Assembly (NCBI RefSeq): GCF_003431325.1
Contig: NZ_CP010515.1
Span: 1,178,001 to 1,242,000, forward strand
Direction: 5' to 3'
From: Acidilobus sp. 7A
GTDB taxonomy: Archaea; Thermoproteota; Thermoprotei_A; Sulfolobales; Acidilobaceae
DNA length: 64,000 nucleotides
Part shown: positions 1-7,253 of the stretch, piece after piece
Numbering within the stretch: position 1 is the first letter of the stretch
Layout of the letters: each line of letters opens with the position of its first letter
Position numbers and translations under genes: made by a program
The notes under the pieces: generated by a model
What the model saw: the letters and a program-made list of their open reading frames with translations, nothing else
Told to the model about the DNA's origin: nothing
Databases searched by the model: none

Positions 1-407
1 TTGAGTTCGAGGCCACCGATACGTACTTTGCGGTCAGGGCTAGCGGGGGCAGGAGGGCTGAAGCCAAGTTCCTGAGCGGCTCCGGCTCGCTCATATCGCT
101 GGAGGTCAAGAGCCCAGCGAGGGCGACCTACGACTACAGCTACCTTGACAAGGTACTCTCCCTGGCCAAGGTGGCCGAGCAGGTGGAGGTCATGTTTAAG
201 ACTGACAGCCCCGTGGAGCTGAGGTTCGACTCGGCGACCTTCTCGGTAAGGTACATATTGGCGCCATATGCTGCTGGCGCCGAGACTCCTGGGGAGGGCG
301 GCGGGGGAAGGAGAGGGAGGGCGACGAGGAGAAAGGAGGCAGAGGAAAGCGAAGGGACAGAGTCTGAGGAGGGCGACGAGGAATCTGAGGAGTCGCCAGA
401 GGGCTGA
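1..407 (+). CDS. pcn: PCNA sliding clamp, C-terminal part (5' end outside window)
   Basis: Partial gene, open from position 3 to the TGA at 405-407 (about 134 codons). It encodes the second clamp domain of a DNA polymerase sliding clamp, the ring subunit that tethers replication and repair enzymes to DNA. The pattern of YLDKVLSLAK, then V-E-V-MF, then SPVELRF and the closing VRYILAPY strand is typical of archaeal PCNA C-termini. Crenarchaea often carry three PCNA paralogues forming a heterotrimer; I cannot tell which one this is. After APY there is an unusual tail of about 40 residues, first Gly/Arg-rich, then a run of Glu/Ser. PCNA normally ends a few residues after this strand. The last codons and stop coincide with the left end of repeat A1. 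Confidence 0.85.
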   Translation, partial: EFEATDTYFAVRASGGRRAEAKFLSGSGSLISLEVKSPARATYDYSYLDKVLSLAKVAEQVEVMFKTDSPVELRFDSATFSVRYILAPYAAGAETPGEGGGGRRGRATRRKEAEESEGTESEEGDEESEESPEG

Positions 408-660
408 GCTTTTTTACATCAATAGAGATCCTTTACAGTATTATGCCCGCAACATGCTGGGTGGATAACCCTCGCCTGATGGGGCAATGCCCCCAAGGGC
501 TAGGGGGATGGGGAGCCGTAGATGGAAGCCCAGCGGCGCGGGGCTTGACAGCCGCCCATGAGCCTACGCTGATCGCCTATGAGGCGCGGGCGAGGTGGGG
601 TCCCTACGCCCGATCATGAATAAGCTTAAGATGGTTGAGGTGAGGGCGTGGGGCAAATGG
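402..660 (+). repeat. Repeat family A copy 1: TnpB 3'-end/right-end related, MITE-like
   Basis: About 255 bp, also present in reverse orientation at 45036-45290 and 54769-55022. All copies begin GGCTGA (containing the stop of the upstream gene), continue with an AT-rich segment with TTTTT and TATTA, then GC-rich stems, and end CAAACGG (CAAATGG here). The GC-rich part aligns with the 3' end of the TnpB fragment at 20588-20800, and one frame still reads LTAAHEP then ARARWG, matching TAAHEP and ALWARWG there. This copy fills the whole space between the PCNA stop and the convergent ALDH stop, ending exactly at position 660. Confidence 0.75.
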
Positions 661-2088
661 TCAGAAGACGAGTAGGGCCCTCCTTGAGGCAGGCAGCTCA
701 GGGCCCTCGCTGAAGTACCTCGCAGGGTCGCCCACAACGTGACACATTGCCTTAAGCAGCTCAAATGAGTCGTCCCTCCCCCATACCACGGCTCCAGTCC
801 TTGACTTTGCCACAGAGTATGCCGTGCTGAGGCCGCCGTATACTATTACTGAGGTCGCGCTGTTCAGCATTGACACTGTCTGCACGACCTCGGAGCAGTC
901 GTCGTACAGCGACACAGAGATTATAGGTGCCTCCACGTCGCCCCAGAGGATCTCAGCGCCCCGCGGCACTTCGCTCAGCACCACGGGGGACATGTAATTG
1001 CCCTCAGCTCTGGCCTCGCCCAGCGCCCTCGCACCCCTTGACGTTGCATCGCTCACAAGCTTAGCCGCCCTGTCCACAAGCCCCCTCGTCCTAAGGGGTC
1101 CAACGTCCTTACCCTCAAGAGGGTCACCCACGCTGAGCTGGGAGATGTAGTCCTGCATGGAGTCCACCAGGTCCTCCCCAAGGCCCCTTAGGGCCAGGAC
1201 CCACCTGACCGACCCACAGGCCTGACCAGCGTTAGAGACCGCCGACTCTACTACCTTCTTTGCAAGGCCTTCCACGTCCTTAGGCTCAGCGCAGAGAAGC
1301 AGCGCCGCCCTGCCGGAGCAGTTAGCTATAACGTTGCTGAAGCTCCTCCTGAGGGACCTGTACGTGAACTCCCTGCCGAAGAGCACCACCGAGGCCACCT
1401 CCTCAGCCGGCAGGGTCCCATAGGAGCTCGTGTTTATCATTGAGAGGAAGTCGCCGAGGTCCGTCTCCCTCAGCGCCGAGAGGGCGGCTGCCACTGAGGC
1501 TGAGGCCTGCCACGGGGGTTTGACCACGGCCGGCATGCCGTTGGCCAGGAGCGTCGAGGCCCCAGCTATTGAGCCAAAGAAGGGGGATGTGAAGGGGGGC
1601 AGGACGAGCCCTACGCCCTCCCTGACTATAACTTGAGCTGAGGTCCACTCGCCACTTAGATCAAAGTGAGGCCTGCCAGTGGTAGTGGTGCCCCTGGAGC
1701 TCAGGAGCTCCTGCGCCTGAGAGATAAACGACTGAGAGGCCTCCACCTCCTCCCTGGCGTCTGGCAGCCTCTTCCCAGTCTCGGCCGATATTATCTTAGC
1801 TATGACGTCCTTGTAATCATCTATAGTGTCTGAAGCCTCGGCCAGCACCTCAAGCCTGTCAGAGGGCGACATCAGGGAGAGGGCGTCGTACCTTAGGTCA
1901 AAGGCCGCCTCAAGGTCCTGCGTAATTACAACGTAGTACCTGTGGCCCAGCGGCGTCTCAACCCAGACCTTCCTGCCCTGGTCCCTTGACATGCCAGCTA
2001 TCACGTTCTTTATGCCGCGCCCGTCCTCCGTAACTAAGGCGTCATCAATGGACCTCAGGAGGTCAACTACAAGGCTCAAGCTTAACAC
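661..2088 (-). CDS. Aldehyde dehydrogenase superfamily protein, non-canonical
   Basis: NAD(P)-dependent aldehyde dehydrogenase fold, 475 residues from a GTG at 2088. That start lies one base after the stop of the upstream cobalamin gene and behind a GGAGGAG motif; an in-frame ATG at 2145 would overlap that gene by 55 nt. The catalytic-cysteine motif is clear (SNAGQACGS, Cys near residue 291). However, the usual PWN segment reads PPFTSPF, and the usual ELGGK segment holding the general-base Glu reads NCSGRA. Lack of the base is a trait of CoA-acylating aldehyde dehydrogenases, and co-transcription with a PduO-type adenosyltransferase is suggestive, but an altered or inactive enzyme is equally possible. 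Substrate unknown. Confidence 0.7.
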   Translation of the reverse strand: MLSLSLVVDLLRSIDDALVTEDGRGIKNVIAGMSRDQGRKVWVETPLGHRYYVVITQDLEAAFDLRYDALSLMSPSDRLEVLAEASDTIDDYKDVIAKIISAETGKRLPDAREEVEASQSFISQAQELLSSRGTTTTGRPHFDLSGEWTSAQVIVREGVGLVLPPFTSPFFGSIAGASTLLANGMPAVVKPPWQASASVAAALSALRETDLGDFLSMINTSSYGTLPAEEVASVVLFGREFTYRSLRRSFSNVIANCSGRAALLLCAEPKDVEGLAKKVVESAVSNAGQACGSVRWVLALRGLGEDLVDSMQDYISQLSVGDPLEGKDVGPLRTRGLVDRAAKLVSDATSRGARALGEARAEGNYMSPVVLSEVPRGAEILWGDVEAPIISVSLYDDCSEVVQTVSMLNSATSVIVYGGLSTAYSVAKSRTGAVVWGRDDSFELLKAMCHVVGDPARYFSEGPELPASRRALLVF

Positions 2089-2089
2089 C

Positions 2090-2611
2090 TCAGACAGGCT
2101 CCTCCGGGTACCCCATAGCTTTGGCCACGTATACAGCCATAGCAAATAGTGCGCTGCTGAGCCTATTAACTACCTTAAGCGCCTGCGGGTCAACTTTGTA
2201 CTCCCTTGAGGCCCTCACCATTATCCTCTCGGCCCTCCTCATAACAGTCCTTGCCACGTGCAGGGCCGCGGCTGGCACAGGCCCTGAAGGCAGGACGAAG
2301 TTCTTCAGTGGATGCCTGCCGTAGTAGCTGTCAGCCATGTCCTCCAGCTTTCTTAGATCGTCGTCAGTGATGGACCTGATGCCAGAGACTGTGTAGCCTA
2401 CCCTGAAGATGAGCCTCTGAAGGTACTCCAGGTCTGAGAGGACGTCACCCATGTAGCTTGGCACTAGCGAGCGCGCCAGCCCAACGAAGCTGTTGGCCTC
2501 ATCAAGGGCCCCCAGGAGCTCTATCAGCACGTGATCCTTTGGAACCCTCTCCTTTAGCAGGCTGCAGTAAGTGGTTCCGTCGTCACCAGTCCTTGTGAAT
2601 ACGTGAGACAA
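2090..2611 (-). CDS. pduO: ATP:cob(I)alamin adenosyltransferase, PduO type
   Basis: Transfers the 5'-deoxyadenosyl group from ATP to cob(I)alamin to make adenosylcobalamin. The 173-residue length is normal. Seen in order: TRTGDDGTT at the N-terminus (ATP-binding loop), LLGALDEANS near residue 35, and the family signature LPSGPVPAAALHVARTVMRRAER near residues 107-129. The start is TTG at 2611, about 10 nt downstream of the expected transcription start set by a TATA-like CTTATATTAG near 2645-2655, so the message would be almost leaderless. The ALDH-like gene follows one base after the stop, so the two form an operon. It implies a B12-dependent enzyme elsewhere in the genome. Confidence 0.88.
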   Translation of the reverse strand: MSHVFTRTGDDGTTYCSLLKERVPKDHVLIELLGALDEANSFVGLARSLVPSYMGDVLSDLEYLQRLIFRVGYTVSGIRSITDDDLRKLEDMADSYYGRHPLKNFVLPSGPVPAAALHVARTVMRRAERIMVRASREYKVDPQALKVVNRLSSALFAMAVYVAKAMGYPEEPV

Positions 2612-2762
2612 CCCATTGCACCGGCTGCAAAGGAAGGCCAGGACTAATATAAGTGCGCAGCTAACCAGAGCCTAGGGCTGCTAGTTAAAAGATATTCATT
2701 TCAATTCCCTTGACGATAAAAGGATCGTTGCACTACAACGCGGGAACCTTAGGCCCTGGCGC

Positions 2763-4928
2763 TCACGCCGAGATATCATAGTGCATCGTGAGCGGGGTGG
2801 TGGTCGCCGCAAAGACATAGCCCTCCCTGAAGACATAGCTTACCACGGCCATGTACCTGTCCTGAAGCCTCGGCAGGTAGTGCCTCACCTCCTGCGGCAG
2901 CGAGAGCGCCTCGACCTGGGACTCCTCGCTCCTCAGGAGTATCTTTGTGTTGGCCAGCTGGATCACTATGCTGTTCAGGTCCTTCGGGCTGTGTGTACTG
3001 AAGACGAGCCCTATGCCCCTTGACCTGCCCAGCCTGGCGACCTTTGATATCATCGCTGAGATGGCGCTAACCTCCTCCACCTCCTCCTTCGACCTGCCCT
3101 CGCTTGGGAAGAACTGGTGGGCCTCGTCTATGAATATCACTACCTCAGGCGAGTCCCTCTCCCTCCTCCTCCAGGCCTCGTGCTTCCAGGCTATGAGCCT
3201 GTCAAGCATCCTGTAGGCTAGCACCCTGAGCGCCTCAGGGCCGCCCTGGGAGCCCTCAAGGCCCTTCCTAAGGTCAAGGACCACCGGCACCCTAGCGCCG
3301 TTGGCCTCCTTCACTATGGCCTCCCAGCTGGGCTCCTCCAGGACCTCAAGGCCCCTGTCTGTCTCAACAAGTATGTCAACAAACCCCGTGTCCAGGAGCG
3401 ATGAGACCCTCCTGAACAGGGCCTCGAGGGTGCTCCTGTGGGGCATCATTTGAACAATCGTGCCTGAGGTGAACTCTATTGCATCGGCGAGGCCGACCTC
3501 TAGGGTTCCCCCTGAGTCGCTGCGACCTATGAGCCTCTTGCTCGTCAGGTACTTCGTGTCAGCGACTGTCTTGCCAAACAGCTTTCTCCTCAGCTCCCCC
3601 TTGTAAATGGCCACGTAGCTGCCAACAAGCTCCAGGGCCATATTAATTGCCTGCTCGTCCCCGTTGGCTGCGCCCTTCCTGAGCTTTGTAAGGGCGTTGA
3701 GCAGCGCCGCCTGCACAACTTCAAGCGGAGGGTTGAAGCCGAACTCGGCCCTGAACCTCCTCCTTATTGAGCTGAGCGCGCCCCTGGCTAACTCGCTGAG
3801 GCCAGGCATAAGGCTTGAGAGCGAGTCAGCGCCGCTCCTGGTGGTGTCTATAAAGTATGGCACGAGGTCCAGCCTGAAGGGCAGGTCTTGTGCCTCAAAG
3901 TAGCTCAGGCCTGTCTCAGGTGAGACTATGTGTTTAAACGCGCCGCCTGCGTCCCCGCCCAGGAGGGGCGCTATCACGTCAGCCACGTAATCCCTGCCTA
4001 TCTCCTTCATGGCGTCATTGAATGCCTGCCCCTCCCTGGAGGCCCTGGTCTCCATTGTGGCCTGGGCCGTGACTGGGAGCACCACCATAACCCCGGCTGG
4101 AGGCGAGACGCCGGAGTAGACGCCGGAGTATATCTCCCTCGGCTCCGGCTCCCTCTGGGGGCCCATGGGGAGCTGAACAAAGTCGTCGTTAAGGTCTGCC
4201 ACTATCGCAGTGAAGCCAGGCCCCTGTTGGCTGTAGGCCGAGGCTATCATGTTCTTGAGAAGGGTTGTCTTGCCAGCGCCGGTTGTGCCTATTATAAGCA
4301 CGTGGTGAAGGAACGCCTGAAGCGGGAGCTTAACTGGGATCCTGCCGCCCTCTATCAGGCCTCCGGGCGTCGCCAGGCTGCCCAGAGTTACCCCCTCAGC
4401 CGGGAGCGCCAGGAGCTCCCTCAGCGTCTGGGGGGACGGCACTACGACGGGGGCCTGGGGCTCTATGCTCTTTATTGCGGGCCTCGGGGCGCCGTCGCTG
4501 TCCCCCTTCTCAAGGATGAGTTCGCCCTCTATCACGGTGTCCGTCATAAGGCCCCTGGGCTCAACAGCGTTGACTATGGGGCTCACGGGGGGCTGGAGGC
4601 CCATTATGGCAAGCTCGTCCCTCCTGTTGATGGCTGTAACCCTCACCAGGACGAGCCTGAGGTCCTTGGGGTCAACTATGATGAGGTAGTCACCTACCCT
4701 CTGGAACGGCGCCTCCGTCTCGCCGTAGTACGTGGACGGGTCCACGATGAACTCTATTCTTGAGCCCTCCCCCACCTTCACCTCGCCGAACCTGGAGACC
4801 CTCCCAACGACCTTGCCCACGGCCTTCGCCTTATCGTAGGCGGCCGTCAGCATGCGGTCAAGCTTGTCCACCTCGCTCTCTATCGACTTCAGCCTCTCGC
4901 CAAGCTGAAGCTGGCCCCCGTCGGTCAC
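2763..4928 (-). CDS. herA: HerA-family DNA-translocating ATPase, long form
   Basis: FtsK/HerA-type hexameric ATPase that partners NurA nuclease in DNA end processing. Residues about 38-110 look like the HAS-barrel; Walker A GTTGAGKT is at residues 214-221; Walker B IFIDEAH is near 595-602; then RSRGIGLVFSTHSP and an arginine-containing C-terminal region. At 721 residues it is clearly longer than the roughly 500-residue Sulfolobus HerA; the extra length is between Walker A and B. The GTG start at 4928 directly follows the NurA stop (TGA then GTG), so the genes are translationally coupled. No mre11 or rad50 gene is in the window, unlike the canonical four-gene cluster, so this may be a second HerA-NurA pair. 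Confidence 0.82.
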   Translation of the reverse strand: MTDGGQLQLGERLKSIESEVDKLDRMLTAAYDKAKAVGKVVGRVSRFGEVKVGEGSRIEFIVDPSTYYGETEAPFQRVGDYLIIVDPKDLRLVLVRVTAINRRDELAIMGLQPPVSPIVNAVEPRGLMTDTVIEGELILEKGDSDGAPRPAIKSIEPQAPVVVPSPQTLRELLALPAEGVTLGSLATPGGLIEGGRIPVKLPLQAFLHHVLIIGTTGAGKTTLLKNMIASAYSQQGPGFTAIVADLNDDFVQLPMGPQREPEPREIYSGVYSGVSPPAGVMVVLPVTAQATMETRASREGQAFNDAMKEIGRDYVADVIAPLLGGDAGGAFKHIVSPETGLSYFEAQDLPFRLDLVPYFIDTTRSGADSLSSLMPGLSELARGALSSIRRRFRAEFGFNPPLEVVQAALLNALTKLRKGAANGDEQAINMALELVGSYVAIYKGELRRKLFGKTVADTKYLTSKRLIGRSDSGGTLEVGLADAIEFTSGTIVQMMPHRSTLEALFRRVSSLLDTGFVDILVETDRGLEVLEEPSWEAIVKEANGARVPVVLDLRKGLEGSQGGPEALRVLAYRMLDRLIAWKHEAWRRRERDSPEVVIFIDEAHQFFPSEGRSKEEVEEVSAISAMISKVARLGRSRGIGLVFSTHSPKDLNSIVIQLANTKILLRSEESQVEALSLPQEVRHYLPRLQDRYMAVVSYVFREGYVFAATTTPLTMHYDISA

Positions 4929-6167
4929 TCACTCCTCCCCCTCCTCAAGGAGCCCCCTGAGCTCCACCTCGCTCTCATAGCCTATCCTGCCGCCCAGCCC
5001 CATTACTTCTTTGGCAAGCAGGGCTCTTAAGGAGGACGTGAGGGCCTTAGCCCTCCTGTCGCTCATGGAGACGCTCACAGGCTCAAGGCTCTCCCTGGCT
5101 ATGGAGTCTGCGAGGAAGGCCTGGAGCGGGTCAACCCCCACGTCCTCGAGCATGCGCAGCGTCTCCTCAGTGTACTCAAGCCTGTAGACCCTTGACCTGA
5201 CCCCGGGCCTCTGCCAGGCGCTTGGAGTCATCACCACGTACTCCACGACCTTATTGATGCCGTCGCCGCCCCTCGCCATTATCTTAGGCGTCACGTAGAC
5301 TCTGCCCGGCTCCTCAGCTATGCACGAGGACGCGAGCCTCTGCAGTATCATTGAGTCCGTCTCGCTGGAGCCGTCGACGCCGCAGCCATCAAGGAGCCTC
5401 AGGTAGCCGGGCGAGGAGGAGAGCAGGGAGCTCCTCTCGACCCTCTTCACCACGCCTATGACCGGGAAGCCCAAGGACTCAAGGCCCCTCAGGGCCTCGT
5501 ACCTCTGCACCATAAGGCTCCCAACCCCCTTGCCCTGGCTTATGAATATGGGACCGTCAAGCATGACCACGGGCCTCCTGCCCAGCTCGGCGAAGGCCTT
5601 TGCTATCTCCTGCGCCGGGGCCTCCATGGCCCACCTCTCAAGCGAGAGCCTGGCGTAGTTAGCGAGCTGCGATATGAGGGCCTGTGAGATGTCCTGGGGG
5701 GCCGCTGGTACCAGGGCGACGCCCTCCTCCTCGGGGAGCTCGAGGGGGCCGTGGGGTATGACGTAGATGAACGGGGGAGGCGAGGCGCCGCACTCAAGGG
5801 GGCTGTAGAGCGAGGGGTAGTCGCAGAGCTCCACGGGCCCCGGGCCTGATATTGAGAGCGCCGAGATGACGACGTCAGCGTATGGGGTAGCAAGGAGCCT
5901 TGTGCTGGTGTCGATGCCTATGTGAACAAGCTGCCTCAGCGACCTGGGCAGGCCGCGGGGGAAGCCCGGGACAAGCCTTGGAAGGAGGGGCCTTGAGGCC
6001 CCCTCGAACAGCTCCACGGGCCCCCTGTCCTCGTCCCCTGACGCCTCCAGTATGTCTGAGAGCCTGAGCGACCTGCCCCTGGCTCCCTGCCTTGACGCCT
6101 TCCCTGGGTTCATGAGCCCCCTCGCGAGTTTGCCAACAACCTCAGCCGCGGCTGTCGTGGTGCTCAT
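4929..6167 (-). CDS. nurA: NurA-domain nuclease
   Basis: Probable NurA 5'-3' exonuclease/endonuclease acting with the adjacent HerA. Supporting motifs are VHIGIDTSTRLL (first conserved Asp), the PVVMLDGPIFIS strand with a second conserved Asp, and LESLGFPVIGVVKRV, a segment typical of NurA. An acidic cluster and a charged C-terminus follow. 412 residues is slightly long; the first 80 or so, rich in basic and small residues, precede the core. ATG start at 6167, with a strong TATA box about 45 bp upstream. It is first in the operon, and HerA begins on the base after its stop. Confidence 0.75.
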   Translation of the reverse strand: MSTTTAAAEVVGKLARGLMNPGKASRQGARGRSLRLSDILEASGDEDRGPVELFEGASRPLLPRLVPGFPRGLPRSLRQLVHIGIDTSTRLLATPYADVVISALSISGPGPVELCDYPSLYSPLECGASPPPFIYVIPHGPLELPEEEGVALVPAAPQDISQALISQLANYARLSLERWAMEAPAQEIAKAFAELGRRPVVMLDGPIFISQGKGVGSLMVQRYEALRGLESLGFPVIGVVKRVERSSLLSSSPGYLRLLDGCGVDGSSETDSMILQRLASSCIAEEPGRVYVTPKIMARGGDGINKVVEYVVMTPSAWQRPGVRSRVYRLEYTEETLRMLEDVGVDPLQAFLADSIARESLEPVSVSMSDRRAKALTSSLRALLAKEVMGLGGRIGYESEVELRGLLEEGEE

Positions 6168-6207
6168 CGACGAAGCCCTTTTCTACAGTATTAGCGTTAC
6201 GGTAATA

Positions 6208-6218
6208 CCTTATAAAGG
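6208..6218 (-). promoter_or_regulatory. TATA box of the nurA-herA operon
   Basis: CCTTTATAAGG on the minus strand, centred about 45 bp before the nurA ATG, predicts a start site near 6187 and a leader of about 20 nt. The 6219-6437 stretch beyond it has no supportable gene. Confidence 0.55.
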
Positions 6219-6437
6219 GACCCGTGGCCGGATCCGGCAAACCCCAGGCGGAGCTTGGAATAAAGTAATACCATGCCCAGCCCGCACTCAAGGTATGCTC
6301 TGCCGCGGCCGCACTGGCAACTGTATAATTGTTGCAGGCGGCGCCTCAGCGTCAATGGCAGCTCTCAGAGGTAATCAAAGAGCTAGAATACCATAAAATG
6401 TTAAACAACGCCTGTAAAGCGCCTGGCGCGGGGGAGG

Positions 6438-7109
6438 ATGATCTCAGTAGTCACGGCCTCCTACAACGAGGCTGAGAACGTCCCGAGGCTTGCTGAGAGG
6501 CTCAGGGCCGCCCTGGGAGGGCTTGAGCACGAGCTAATCCTAGTTGACGACAGCTCCCCCGATGGGACTGCGGATGTGGCATCCAGGTACTTCGACAGGG
6601 TTATAGTGATGGATCATGCTGGGCAGACCGCCTGCCTGCTTGAGGGCATAAGGAGCTCGAGGGGCGACCTCGTCGTCACCATAGACGCTGACCTAGAGAA
6701 CCCTCCAGAGCTTGTCCCCCTCATGTTGCAGACGGCCAAAGCGATGGGGTGTGACGTCCTCGTCGCCTCAAGGACCGTGCTTCCGAGGCCTCTCGAAATC
6801 GTGGCGTCGTCAACCCTTGGAAGGCTGCTGGGGGTGTCTGACCTCTTCTCCAACTTCAGGGTCTACAGGAAGTCCCTCCTGGCTGACTACGCTCTTAAGC
6901 TTGGGGAGACCTTCGGGTGCGAGCTCCTGGCAGCCTCAAGGCTTAGGGGGGCCAGGGTCTGTGATGTACTGTACAGGCCTCCTCCGAGGAGGCGAAACCC
7001 CAGGATTGGAGGGGCTCTCAGGGCTAACGCCAGGGCCGCAATGGCATGGCTTAAGTGCATGTACTTTTACCTTGGCCTCTCAGCGGCAAAGGGCCTGGTC
7101 TATACATAA
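6438..7109 (+). CDS. Family 2 glycosyltransferase, dolichol-phosphate-mannose-synthase like
   Basis: GT-A fold glycosyltransferase of 223 residues that probably moves a nucleotide-sugar residue onto a polyprenyl phosphate. Seen: SVVTASYNEAENV at the N-terminus, LVDDSSPDGT (nucleotide-sugar binding), TIDADLENPPE with the metal-binding DxD near residue 80, and SNFRVYRK near 140, all in the order found in DPM1-like enzymes. A long C-terminal membrane domain is missing, so it would be a soluble or peripheral protein. ATG start with GGGGGAGG just upstream. It stands alone between the nurA promoter region and a permease gene. Confidence 0.8.
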   Translation: MISVVTASYNEAENVPRLAERLRAALGGLEHELILVDDSSPDGTADVASRYFDRVIVMDHAGQTACLLEGIRSSRGDLVVTIDADLENPPELVPLMLQTAKAMGCDVLVASRTVLPRPLEIVASSTLGRLLGVSDLFSNFRVYRKSLLADYALKLGETFGCELLAASRLRGARVCDVLYRPPPRRRNPRIGGALRANARAAMAWLKCMYFYLGLSAAKGLVYT

Positions 7110-7206
7110 TATAATAAAGTCGCGTTATATTAAGTAATACCCTTTCGGTGGGATAAAAGCTCTTGTAAAGAACTGCCTCATAAACCATTACAATCCATAT
7201 CATAAC

Positions 7207-7216
7207 GTTTTTTAAG
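7207..7216 (+). promoter_or_regulatory. TATA box for the APC permease gene
   Basis: TTTTTTAAGG about 40 bp before the ATG at 7254 predicts a start site near 7238-7240. Flanking sequence from 7110 is AT-rich and has no gene. Confidence 0.45.
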
Positions 7217-7253
7217 GACTGTTTAGTAGAACCCATATTAGTGGTTTAGTGTA

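Noticed and set aside
3930-4763. 277-codon plus-strand open frame
   Set aside because: Antisense to herA, no family character, frame kept open by biased codon use on the other strand.
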